DNA of 21,418 nt from Prosthecobacter debontii (GTDB taxonomy: Bacteria > Verrucomicrobiota > Verrucomicrobiia > Verrucomicrobiales > Akkermansiaceae). This document shows positions 14,163 through 21,418 of this stretch, one piece after another. The notes beneath the pieces are model-generated. The model had not been told where the DNA came from. It saw only the letters and a program-made list of their open reading frames with translations, and did no database searches. The stretch lies in assembly GCA_945885485.1 (NCBI GenBank), contig CAMCYT010000015.1:1-21418 (forward strand), in the 5' to 3' direction. The translations under genes and the position numbers were made by a program. Each line of letters opens with the position of its first letter. The stretch's first letter is position 1.

Positions 14163-16049
14163 ATGCTCCGTATCTCATATCGCTTCCTACTCTTACTCCC
14201 GCTCATCGCGCAGCTCCAAGCAGAAGACTCACCAAAAGACTGGTGGAACCCTGCATGGTCCCAGCGGCAAACCATCACGATTGATGCGAGTGCAGACTCC
14301 GCAGCACTCGGAGATAACCTTACCGACGCCACGATACTTGTCCGTCTTCATGACGGAAATTTCCAGTTCCTCGCAGCAGCCCAAGACGGGGCAGATCTTC
14401 GTTTCGTTTCCCCAGATGGAAAAAAAACTTATCCCTACCAAATCGAGCGCTTCGACAGTCTGCTCAACGAAGGCTTCGTATGGCTAAAAATACCTACCGT
14501 TAAAGCGGGTGAAAAAACCATCGTCAATCTGTACTACGGCGGCACCGAAGGCACCGGATCAAGCAAACCTGTCGATGCATATGATTCCAACACCAGCCTT
14601 GCCATGCAGTTCGGCCAAACAGGCGCTAATTTCACGGACTCAACCATAAATGCAAACAACTCAAGTAACCCTGGAGTCACTTCTGATGGGGGCATCATCG
14701 GCAGTAGCCTACGCCTGCTTGATACGCCCCTTGTCATACCAGCTTCCGAGAGCCTCAATTGGAAAGCTGGCCAAGAACTCACTTGGTCCGCGTGGATTCG
14801 TCCTGCGGCACTCCAGAACAAAGCTGTAATTTTCTCCAAAACATCTGGTGATAAATCTTTCCGTCTCCTTTTGGACCAAGGTTCACCCGTCATCCAAGTC
14901 GGAGGAAAAGCATCCCAGCCAGGCGCGGCGCTGCTTCCTGCAACTTGGTCTCATGTTGCCTTCACTGCAACGGATGGAAACATCCAGTTATACGTTAACG
15001 GCATCCCTACCACCTCTCTCGCAGCTGCGCTGCCAGATCTCTCAGCGGACAGCATCATCGGCGGCCTTGGCGATGGTATTCCTACAACCGGAACCGAAAA
15101 ATATAATGGCGAGTTGGACTCCCTGATCATTTCTAATATCGCCCGCTCTGCAGACTGGCTGAAGCTCGCGGCGATTCAACAAGGCGCGACCGATGTTGCC
15201 CAGCGCACCGTTTTTCTTGGCGAGGTGACATCCTCAGGCGGTGGACACGAAGGCGGCGGAGCTATGGAGCACATCGCCCTTTTCGGAGATATTGCTAATA
15301 ATATGATGTTCGATGGCTGGATCGCCATTGGCGTCTGCGTCCTCATGATCGCTGTAGGTTGGACCGTCGCCATCCAAAAATTCAATTACCTCAACAAGAT
15401 CCAAAAAGCTAGCCAGCTCTTCCAACAAAAATGGAAAAATGTCTCCAAAGATCTCACCGCAATCGATCATGAAGATCAGTCCAGTATTATCAGCTTCGGT
15501 GGCCACGCGGATGCCCGCACTCAGTCGATAATCAAGCACTCTCCTCTCTACTACATCTATCATATCGGCTCTGAAGAAATCTCCAACCGCTTATCTCCTG
15601 GAAAAAATCAGCAAAGCGGTCTGTCCAGCCGCTCGATTATTGCCATACGCGCCGCACTCAATGGCGGCCTCGTCCATGAGACACACAAGCTAACAAAGGG
15701 CCTCATTTTCCTCACTATATCTATTGCTGGTGGTCCTTATGTTGGCCTCTTGGGAACCGTTGTCGGCGTGATGATCACCTTCGCCATCATCGCAAAATCC
15801 GGCGAGGTCGACGTCAACTCGATCGCCCCCGGCATCGCCTCCGCCCTACTTGCCACCGTCGCCGGCCTCATCGTAGCTATCCCAGCTCTCTTTATTTACT
15901 CCTACCTAAACAGTCGCATCAAGGAATCCACCGCAGATATGGAGGTATTTATCGACGAATTCGTCGCAAAAATGGCCGAATTCTATCCACCTAGCGGAAA
16001 GCCTCTTACCCGCGCCCAACTCCGTAGCAAAGACGATGAGTCCGTTTAA
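14163..16049 (+). CDS. DUF2341-LamG-ExbB fusion: proton-channel subunit with a large periplasmic domain
   Basis: This 628-residue protein joins three parts. After a signal peptide (ending LQAED), residues about 26-125 are a DUF2341 domain (DWWNPAWSQRQTITID, DGADLRFVSPDGK, YQIERFDS). Residues about 150-350 look like a LamG/concanavalin-like lectin fold (LTWSAWIRP, WSHVAFTATDGNIQLYVNG). The C-terminal part is a MotA/TolQ/ExbB channel. TM1 lies at about 384-404 and a cytoplasmic loop follows. TM2 contains GLLGTVVGVMITF, and TM3 contains APGIASALLATVAGLIVAIPALF. ExbB has its N-terminus outside, so the extra domains would sit in the periplasm. With ExbD and TonB directly downstream it should form a proton-driven motor. 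What the periplasmic domain binds is unknown; a glycan or the surface exoprotein are guesses. The gene starts 31 bp after tpsB. Confidence 0.9.
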   Translation: MLRISYRFLLLLPLIAQLQAEDSPKDWWNPAWSQRQTITIDASADSAALGDNLTDATILVRLHDGNFQFLAAAQDGADLRFVSPDGKKTYPYQIERFDSLLNEGFVWLKIPTVKAGEKTIVNLYYGGTEGTGSSKPVDAYDSNTSLAMQFGQTGANFTDSTINANNSSNPGVTSDGGIIGSSLRLLDTPLVIPASESLNWKAGQELTWSAWIRPAALQNKAVIFSKTSGDKSFRLLLDQGSPVIQVGGKASQPGAALLPATWSHVAFTATDGNIQLYVNGIPTTSLAAALPDLSADSIIGGLGDGIPTTGTEKYNGELDSLIISNIARSADWLKLAAIQQGATDVAQRTVFLGEVTSSGGGHEGGGAMEHIALFGDIANNMMFDGWIAIGVCVLMIAVGWTVAIQKFNYLNKIQKASQLFQQKWKNVSKDLTAIDHEDQSSIISFGGHADARTQSIIKHSPLYYIYHIGSEEISNRLSPGKNQQSGLSSRSIIAIRAALNGGLVHETHKLTKGLIFLTISIAGGPYVGLLGTVVGVMITFAIIAKSGEVDVNSIAPGIASALLATVAGLIVAIPALFIYSYLNSRIKESTADMEVFIDEFVAKMAEFYPPSGKPLTRAQLRSKDDESV

Positions 16050-16081
16050 TAAGGTCTCAAATCAATAGCAACTCAAGACTT

Positions 16082-16483
16082 ATGGCCTCCGCAGAAAGCA
16101 ACTACGACGATATCAACGTCACCCCCATGGTGGACTTATACCTCGTCCTACTTCTTATCTTCATCATCATGACCACCGCTGGTGTCCAAGGCGTAAAAGT
16201 AGATCTTCCACGCGCAAGCAAGAGTGCTGCTACCGATCTTAGTGCACCGAAAATGCAGGCTATCACGATCAGCAACGAGGGCAAGATCGCCCTCAACACT
16301 CTACCCGTCACTCTTGCTGAACTTGAGAGCAAACTCGGAGTCATCAAAGCCGCCACTCCGGATGTCCCAGTCGTCGTCCGCGGAGACCGCGCCACCCAAT
16401 ACCAAGGCATCATGGATGTCCTAGATATTCTCGGACGCCTGCAGATTGATAAAATCGGTCTCGCCACCCAGCCCGCCAAATAA
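16082..16483 (+). CDS. exbD: ExbD/TolR-type biopolymer transport protein
   Basis: The 133-residue protein has the ExbD layout: a short cytoplasmic N-terminus, then DDINVTPMVDLYLVLLLIFIIM, a single membrane helix with the proton-pathway aspartate at residue 18, and a periplasmic domain. That domain ends with PVVVRGDRATQYQGIMDVLD, the usual conserved block. It partners ExbB in using the proton gradient to drive TonB. It sits 32 bp after the ExbB fusion and 9 bp before tonB, which fits one transcript and one complex. No ribosome binding site is visible before the ATG. TolR is the alternative paralogue, but the TonB gene next door favours ExbD. Confidence 0.93.
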   Translation: MASAESNYDDINVTPMVDLYLVLLLIFIIMTTAGVQGVKVDLPRASKSAATDLSAPKMQAITISNEGKIALNTLPVTLAELESKLGVIKAATPDVPVVVRGDRATQYQGIMDVLDILGRLQIDKIGLATQPAK

Positions 16484-16492
16484 CCTCCCGCT

Positions 16493-17206
16493 ATGTCCTC
16501 AGATGAAGAATACGATTTCGAAAAAGAAGGCCGCACCAAGCGACGCCTGATCGGAGGAGGTATAGCTGCCCTCCTCATCGGAACCGTCGTCTATTTCGTC
16601 GTTTTCGCGGAAAGCACTCCTTCGTCTCCTAAACGCAAGGAAGCCCCAATCGTAGAGATATTCATCCCGCCGCCACTCCCTACGCCGCCTCCACCTCCTC
16701 CGCCACCTCCAGAAAATATTCCTCCTCCTCCCGAAGAGGAGCAGATGGTCGAGCAAGAACCAGTCGCCGCAGATGAACCTCCTCCGGAAGCACCATCTGC
16801 ACCGGAAGAACCCTCTGCAGATATCGGCACCGGACTTACCGGTGGCGACGGTAATGGCTTTGGCCTGACCTCAGGTGGCGGAAACGGCAATGGACGCCGC
16901 GGCAACATCGGTGGCGGAGCAAACGCCAGCAAATACGGATGGTATGCATCAAAAGTGCAGAACAGTATCTCCAGTGCTCTTCGAACAAATACCGACACGC
17001 GTAGCGAAGCTTTCACGATTAGTGTGAAAATCTGGGTGGATCGACTAGGCCGCGTGAACCGCGCCCAACTCACCAACTCAACTGGCAAACCTGATCTCGA
17101 CCGCATTATCCAAAACCAGATTCTCACCGGCCTCCAACTACCTGATCCTCCGCCTGCGGACATGCCCATGCCCATTAACCTTCGCATGAGCGCCCAGAAG
17201 CCCTGA
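16493..17206 (+). CDS. tonB: TonB-family energy transducer
   Basis: The 237-residue protein has a single N-terminal membrane helix (about 19-39) after a charged cytoplasmic start. A proline/glutamate-rich span (about 58-105, including a run of nine prolines) and a glycine/asparagine-rich linker (about 110-143) follow. The C-terminal domain is TonB-like (about 145-237), with YASKVQNSISSAL, ISVKIWVDRLGRV and LQLPDPPPADMPMPI. This domain reaches across the periplasm to outer-membrane proteins. The gene lies 9 bp after exbD and 22 bp before a porin gene. No TonB-dependent receptor with a plug domain is encoded in the window, so the outer-membrane partner is unknown; the neighbouring TpsB or porin are the obvious candidates. 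Confidence 0.9.
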   Translation: MSSDEEYDFEKEGRTKRRLIGGGIAALLIGTVVYFVVFAESTPSSPKRKEAPIVEIFIPPPLPTPPPPPPPPPENIPPPPEEEQMVEQEPVAADEPPPEAPSAPEEPSADIGTGLTGGDGNGFGLTSGGGNGNGRRGNIGGGANASKYGWYASKVQNSISSALRTNTDTRSEAFTISVKIWVDRLGRVNRAQLTNSTGKPDLDRIIQNQILTGLQLPDPPPADMPMPINLRMSAQKP

Positions 17207-17228
17207 TCTCTTACCCTTATTTTCCTAA

Positions 17229-19055
17229 ATGTACACCACTCGCAATCTCATCACAGTATTAGCCATACTTCCCAGTCTGCACGCCGTCGCGCAGGACGCT
17301 CCTAACGAGGTCCCTTTACCCCTGGGTACGGTTCCTAACGTCCCAATTTCCGAATTACTCGAGTCCAAAGAAGAAATCGCCCTCCCAGACAACCTGGCCA
17401 GCGAAACTCCTACGCCCGCAGTTTCACCCAGCCAGAACGCAACGATCAACCTGATTTCGGCACTCGTCAAAAAGGGTGTCCTCACCCAAGCGGAAGCGGT
17501 CGCTCTCATTCAGCAAGCCGAGCAGGAAGCCACGATCGCCCGCTCCGAAGCTGAGGCCAATGCCGCCCCGCTAATTGATCCCGCTGGCCAGCACGTCACC
17601 TACATCCCTGAGGTCGTAAAAAACGAAATGCGAGACCAAATCCAGCAGGAACTCATGGCTCAAGCTCGCGAAGAAAATTGGGGCGGAAATAAAACCGAAG
17701 ACTGGACTTCTCGTCTCATCCCCTTTGGTGACATCCGCGTACGCTCGGAAAACATCTTTTTTGAGGACGGCAACAACAATACCGGGGCCTTCCCAGATTT
17801 TGCAGCTATCAACAGCGGTTCGCCCTTCGACACCACCGGCACCGTCTTCTCCCCACAACACAACGTCGATCAAGATCGCTACCGTGCTCGCTTACGTGCG
17901 CGCGCTGGTGCTGAAATTCTACTCGGAGACGGATTCAACGCAGGCGTCCGCGTAGCAACCGGTGATTCAAATTCTCCAACCTCACCCAACCAAACTCTCG
18001 GTGGTAGCGGCGGCAATTTCTCTAAATACAGTCTGTGGTTAGATCGCGCCTTCATCACCTACGACGCCGGTCCCGGCGATGGCGAGGAGCTGTTATTCAT
18101 GGCAGGCCGCTTTGATAATCCTTTCTTCAACTCGGAAGTCATTTTTGATGATGACTTGGGCTTCGATGGACTCGCAGTCCGTGCCAATGTGAAAGCGACT
18201 GATGACCTTAGCATTTTTGGAACTACGGGTCTCTTTCCAGTTTTTAACACTGCTCTGAATTTCGCTTCCAACCAGCCATCGAAATTTGAGTCTAACGATA
18301 AATACCTCTACGCTTCACAGATCGGCATCAACTGGAAAATCGATGAGGACTGGACTGCAAAAGTCGCTCTCGGCTACTACTCATTCAAAGATATCGAAGG
18401 CAAACTTTCTTCTCCCTTCGTTCCTCTGAACTCATCTGACGCAGGCGATACCGACACTTCCCGCCCCGGCTTCGCACAACGTGGAAATACCTATTTTCCT
18501 ATCCGCAATATCACTCCTGACCCAGCCAACAACAACGGCACAATCAATCAGTTCCAATACTACGGCCTCGCCACACCATTTGAGAACTTCACTTTCACCG
18601 CAAAAATCGATTACGACGGCTTTGATTCAATCCGTTTCTCGGCACTCGCTGAGGCAGTCAAGAACGTTGCCTTCGATAAGTCCGCACTCAATACGAACGC
18701 CGTCAATAACCGCGGCCCAGACCCAGATGGAGCTGGGCCTCTCCTTGGTAACTACGATGGCGGCGATATGGCCTATTATACAGGTTTTCAAATCGGCAAA
18801 CCGCAGATGGAGCTTTTCGGTGACTGGCTCGTCAGTATCGGATATCGCTATGTCGAGAGCGACGCCGTTGTCGATGGCTTTGCCGATTCTGACTTCGGCG
18901 GCGGTGGCACCAATGTAAAAGGCTACCACTTAGGCGCGAGCTTCGCCCTATCACCTAAAGTCCGCATCGGTGTGCGCTGGATGTCATCCGATGAAATTGC
19001 CGGCGCTCCTCTGTCTACCGACACCTTCCAGCTCGATCTAAACGCAAAATTCTAA
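17229..19055 (+). CDS. Putative outer-membrane porin (Porin_5-like)
   Basis: This 608-residue protein has a signal peptide (to HAVAQ). A helical N-terminal region follows, with INLISALVKKGVLTQAEAVALI and an alanine/glutamate-rich helix. From about residue 165 to the end there is a beta barrel: IPFGDIRVRSENIFF, DRYRARLRARAGAEILLGDG, FITYDAGPG, FMAGRFDNPFF, and a final strand ending LDLNAKF with terminal Phe. This order is that of the 'putative porin' family. It would sit in the outer membrane and let small solutes pass, or serve as a partner of the TonB complex encoded just upstream. I see no clear TonB box. The gene is 22 bp after tonB and 4 bp before the next gene, so it belongs to the same array. 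Confidence 0.85.
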   Translation: MYTTRNLITVLAILPSLHAVAQDAPNEVPLPLGTVPNVPISELLESKEEIALPDNLASETPTPAVSPSQNATINLISALVKKGVLTQAEAVALIQQAEQEATIARSEAEANAAPLIDPAGQHVTYIPEVVKNEMRDQIQQELMAQAREENWGGNKTEDWTSRLIPFGDIRVRSENIFFEDGNNNTGAFPDFAAINSGSPFDTTGTVFSPQHNVDQDRYRARLRARAGAEILLGDGFNAGVRVATGDSNSPTSPNQTLGGSGGNFSKYSLWLDRAFITYDAGPGDGEELLFMAGRFDNPFFNSEVIFDDDLGFDGLAVRANVKATDDLSIFGTTGLFPVFNTALNFASNQPSKFESNDKYLYASQIGINWKIDEDWTAKVALGYYSFKDIEGKLSSPFVPLNSSDAGDTDTSRPGFAQRGNTYFPIRNITPDPANNNGTINQFQYYGLATPFENFTFTAKIDYDGFDSIRFSALAEAVKNVAFDKSALNTNAVNNRGPDPDGAGPLLGNYDGGDMAYYTGFQIGKPQMELFGDWLVSIGYRYVESDAVVDGFADSDFGGGGTNVKGYHLGASFALSPKVRIGVRWMSSDEIAGAPLSTDTFQLDLNAKF

Positions 19056-19059
19056 GCTC

Positions 19060-19695
19060 ATGAAATCCGTATTCTTTCTAATTCTTCTGAGCTTACCGCT
19101 CGCCGCTCAAGATGTCTCACCTGCCGAGATGAAACTTCGCGAGCAACTCCGCTCAACCGCACTCCTACTGCGCGCCGCAGAAACGGAAAAAGCCAACGCG
19201 GTCGCCACGTTCGCTGCGGAGCAAGTTAAATCTGCCAATCTCCAAAAGGAGGTCGACAACCTAAATAACAAGGTCATAGGCATGGTCAAGGAAGCTGATA
19301 AGCAAAAATCGGAATCCGAGAAGACCATTTCCAGTCTGAACGAAAAGCTTGAGACCTCCGAGGAACGCCTCAAGGAATACGTAAAAGCCCTAGAGAAATG
19401 GAAAGTTTCTCAACAGCAGGCTATGGAAACCGCCCAACAGAAGGAAGCAGCACGCGCAGAACTCGCCAACCAAGTCCTGTTCTTAAAAAACACCATCGCC
19501 GATCGCGAACGTAAGAATCTCAAACTCTATACCACCTCTCTGGAAATTCTCGATCGCTACGAAAACTACGCCCTCGGTAAAGCTCTCTCCGCACGTGAAC
19601 CCTTCATCCAGAAGACCCGTGTCACCATCGAGACCCAAGTTCAAGACTACAAAGACACGATCATCGACAGTCGCCTTTCCGCTGAAAAAGAATAA
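19060..19695 (+). CDS. Exported coiled-coil protein of unknown function
   Basis: The 211-residue protein has a short signal peptide (MKSVFFLILLSLPLAAQ). A long helical region rich in Lys, Glu, Ala and Gln follows, with heptad character (about 25-150), and then a basic C-terminal part (NLKLYTTSLEILDRYENYALG). There is no membrane segment after the signal and no catalytic motif. I recognise no family. It starts only 4 bp after the porin gene and ends 6 bp before the parvulin gene, so it is almost surely part of the secretion operon. A periplasmic spacer or chaperone-like role is possible by analogy with Skp/OmpH-type helical chaperones, but no sequence match to them is claimed. Confidence 0.75.
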   Translation: MKSVFFLILLSLPLAAQDVSPAEMKLREQLRSTALLLRAAETEKANAVATFAAEQVKSANLQKEVDNLNNKVIGMVKEADKQKSESEKTISSLNEKLETSEERLKEYVKALEKWKVSQQQAMETAQQKEAARAELANQVLFLKNTIADRERKNLKLYTTSLEILDRYENYALGKALSAREPFIQKTRVTIETQVQDYKDTIIDSRLSAEKE

Positions 19696-19701
19696 TTTCC
19701 C

Positions 19702-20571
19702 ATGTTCATTAAAATTATTTCACTTGTCGCCGCCGTAACTACGTCAGTGCTGGCTGGGGAAATCATAGGGAAAATCGGCGAGGTAGAAGTTACAACCACT
19801 GAGGTGAAATCCCTCCTTGATTCCATCAACGCAAGTAGCGAGACAACCGCTCCGCTTAACTCGGAAGCCCTCGACCAATTCGTCCGTGCTCTTCTCATCC
19901 AGCGCCTCGTTCTCCAGCAGGCAGCAACCGCCAAGCATGACCAAAAACCAGAAGTCATAGCGCAACTCCGCCGCACTCAGGAAGCAGCACTTGCAGAAAG
20001 CTATCTCAGAGAACAATCCCAACCCGCTGCTGAATACCCTTCTCAAGAGGAACTCGCTACCGCTTACAACGAAAATAAAGCTGCATTCAAATTACCAAAG
20101 TCTTGGCTACTTTCCCAGATCTACATCGCGGATACCAAGAACGGCGACAACACCGAGACAAAGAAACGCCTCGATGCTATTCTCAAACAACTCGATGCCC
20201 CCGGCGCGGATTTTGAATCGATCGCGCGTGTCACTAGTGATGACCGCACTAGTGCCACTCAAGGTGGCGAACTCGGCTGGCTGCAGGAAAATCTAATCCA
20301 ACCATCCATACGAGAGGCGCTTCCATCTCTTAAACTCAATCAAATTTCAAAGCCCATCCGCATGGAAGACGGCTGGCATATCATCAAATTCCTCGATACC
20401 CGCGAAGAAACTATCCCCACTCTAGAGCAGATCACTCCGCAACTCAAAAACCGTCTTCGCACACTCAAAGCCCAAGAAAATCGCGAGAAATTTCTCGCCA
20501 GCCTGATCGAGAAAAACTCACCCGCTATCAACGGGATAGAACTTCAGAAACTTCAGTCAAATCCAAAATAG
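19702..20571 (+). CDS. Exported parvulin-domain protein (PpiC/SurA type)
   Basis: The 289-residue protein begins with a signal peptide (to LAGE). A SurA-like N-terminal region follows (IGKIGEVEVTTTEVKSLL, LVLQQAATAK) and then a parvulin domain at about 130-235 (FESIARVTSDD, TQGGELGWLQ, DGWHIIKFLD). The second family histidine is kept (His226), but the first is replaced by Gln139 in LLSQIYI, where SHILI is usual, so isomerase activity is uncertain. It lies 6 bp after the coiled-coil gene and 36 bp before the exoprotein gene. The position suggests a dedicated periplasmic chaperone that keeps the exoprotein or its transporter competent for assembly. That role is inferred from location and from SurA's known part in outer-membrane assembly. 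Confidence 0.88.
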   Translation: MFIKIISLVAAVTTSVLAGEIIGKIGEVEVTTTEVKSLLDSINASSETTAPLNSEALDQFVRALLIQRLVLQQAATAKHDQKPEVIAQLRRTQEAALAESYLREQSQPAAEYPSQEELATAYNENKAAFKLPKSWLLSQIYIADTKNGDNTETKKRLDAILKQLDAPGADFESIARVTSDDRTSATQGGELGWLQENLIQPSIREALPSLKLNQISKPIRMEDGWHIIKFLDTREETIPTLEQITPQLKNRLRTLKAQENREKFLASLIEKNSPAINGIELQKLQSNPK

Positions 20572-20607
20572 TAGCCTTTCTAACAATCCCTCCTCCCACT
20601 CCTCAAA

Positions 20608-21418
20608 ATGAAAGCGATATTTCACAAGTCCCGCAGGACCCTCTGCAATTACCTGTCTCTCGGTTTCGTCGTTATCATCTCCAGCGTTATTTATAGTCGT
20701 GCTGGCGATATTCTCCGTGGAGGTGGAGGCAGCTCCTCAGCACCACCAGTCGCAGGCAGCGGATCGGGAACTGGCATAACTACACCCGCCGATACCGCCC
20801 AAGCACGAGCCAACGCCCAGGACGCACTCGCCCGCACCAGCAACGCACTCAATGCCGTCCGTGCGATGCAGGATGCCGCCCGCGCCGCCGCTATATCCGG
20901 ACCTAATAATCTAGGCCCCGGGCTCCCCGATGTGCCCAATGGAATCGGTACCAACGGGCTCCAAGTCGCCCCTGGAGTAGGCACCGATCCCACCAAATGG
21001 CAGGGCGCAGATCTCCCCACCGAGACCACGGACCTGCAAGGACTCGTCAATGTCGGCATCCGCCAAACTGCCCAACAGGCACTGCTCCAATGGCAAACTT
21101 TTAACGTCGGGAAAAAGACCACCGTCACCTTCGACCAGTCCGCCGCCGGCGCGAACGCCAACCAATGGATAGCCTTCAACCAGATTACGGACCCAACCGG
21201 CAACCCAACCCAAATTCTAGGGCAAATCAAAGCCCAAGGCCAAGTCTACGTCATCAACCCCAACGGCATCATTTTCGGCGGATCCAGCAAGGTCGATGTC
21301 AACACCCTCACCGTCTCGTCGCTGCCGATCAACACGAACCTCATCAACCGCGGCCTCCTAAACAACCCCGACGCCCAGTTCCTTTTCAGCGGACTAGCTA
21401 TTCCAGCGGGCAATAACG
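20608..21418 (+). CDS. Filamentous-haemagglutinin-like two-partner secretion exoprotein (TpsA), N-terminal part
   Basis: The frame opens at ATG 20608 and runs off the window after 270 codons. A signal peptide with a basic N-region (MKAIFHKSRR) leads to a cleavage site near SRA/GD (residue 32). A Gly/Ser-rich stretch (38-57), an alanine-rich helix (about 63-97) and a Gly/Pro-rich stretch follow. The TPS secretion domain then begins near residue 150: WQTFNVGKKTTVTF, the motif NPNGIIFG (217-224) and VDVNTLTVSSLPIN. In known systems this domain is bound by TpsB and is followed by a very long beta-helix. Here about 115 residues separate it from the signal peptide, which is unusual. The function of the full exoprotein, such as adhesin, is unknown because the rest is missing. 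Confidence 0.88.
   Translation, partial: MKAIFHKSRRTLCNYLSLGFVVIISSVIYSRAGDILRGGGGSSSAPPVAGSGSGTGITTPADTAQARANAQDALARTSNALNAVRAMQDAARAAAISGPNNLGPGLPDVPNGIGTNGLQVAPGVGTDPTKWQGADLPTETTDLQGLVNVGIRQTAQQALLQWQTFNVGKKTTVTFDQSAAGANANQWIAFNQITDPTGNPTQILGQIKAQGQVYVINPNGIIFGGSSKVDVNTLTVSSLPINTNLINRGLLNNPDAQFLFSGLAIPAGNN

Noticed and set aside
16591..17187. Minus-strand ORF of 198 codons opposite tonB
   Set aside because: It is a Gly/Ser-rich mirror of the proline-rich tonB coding sequence with no family features.
20691..21230. Minus-strand ORF of 179 codons opposite the exoprotein gene
   Set aside because: It has no recognisable domain and lies opposite a clear TPS-domain coding frame, so it is a shadow ORF.

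Overview
The window looks like a chromosomal segment of a Gram-negative bacterium, most likely of the phylum Verrucomicrobiota. The grounds are a secreted DUF1080 (3-keto-disaccharide hydrolase type) protein, many signal-peptide and outer-membrane proteins, coding sequences that mostly start without a recognisable Shine-Dalgarno site, and an SMC protein next to periplasmic folding factors. The phylum is an inference from gene content; no rRNA is present to confirm it.

Left part (1-3770, minus strand). The window opens inside a Prc/Tsp-type carboxy-terminal processing protease, of which only the N-terminal end is present. Next comes a two-gene minus-strand unit: an exported coiled-coil plus TPR protein followed by a lipoprotein whose start overlaps its stop (TGATG). 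A divergent promoter region of about 300 bp with an operator-like dyad separates this unit from the plus-strand genes.

Middle part (3771-12000, plus strand). This is a housekeeping block: the chromosome-condensation ATPase SMC, an exported SurA-like parvulin, a tail-anchored Hanks-type Ser/Thr kinase, tyrosyl-tRNA synthetase (TTG start) and a small secreted DUF1080 protein.

tRNA region (12005-12480). A tRNA-Arg(UCU) gene is followed by three further copies of its own 3' end, set in a 71-78 bp tandem repeat. The layout recalls the rtT repeats behind E. coli tyrT. Each unit can form hairpins, one of which mimics the tRNA acceptor stem. A short leader ORF with a good ribosome binding site follows.

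Right part (12488-21418, plus strand, running off the edge). This is a tight eight-gene array: an outer-membrane two-partner secretion transporter (TpsB/FhaC type), a DUF2341-LamG-ExbB fusion, ExbD, TonB, a putative porin, an exported coiled-coil protein, a parvulin, and the N-terminal part of a filamentous-haemagglutinin-like exoprotein (TpsA). It reads as one locus in which type Vb secretion is combined with its own proton-driven TonB motor carrying a periplasmic ligand-binding-like domain. I know of no characterised system with this composition. It is the best candidate here for an undescribed system, with the tRNA-tail repeats second.
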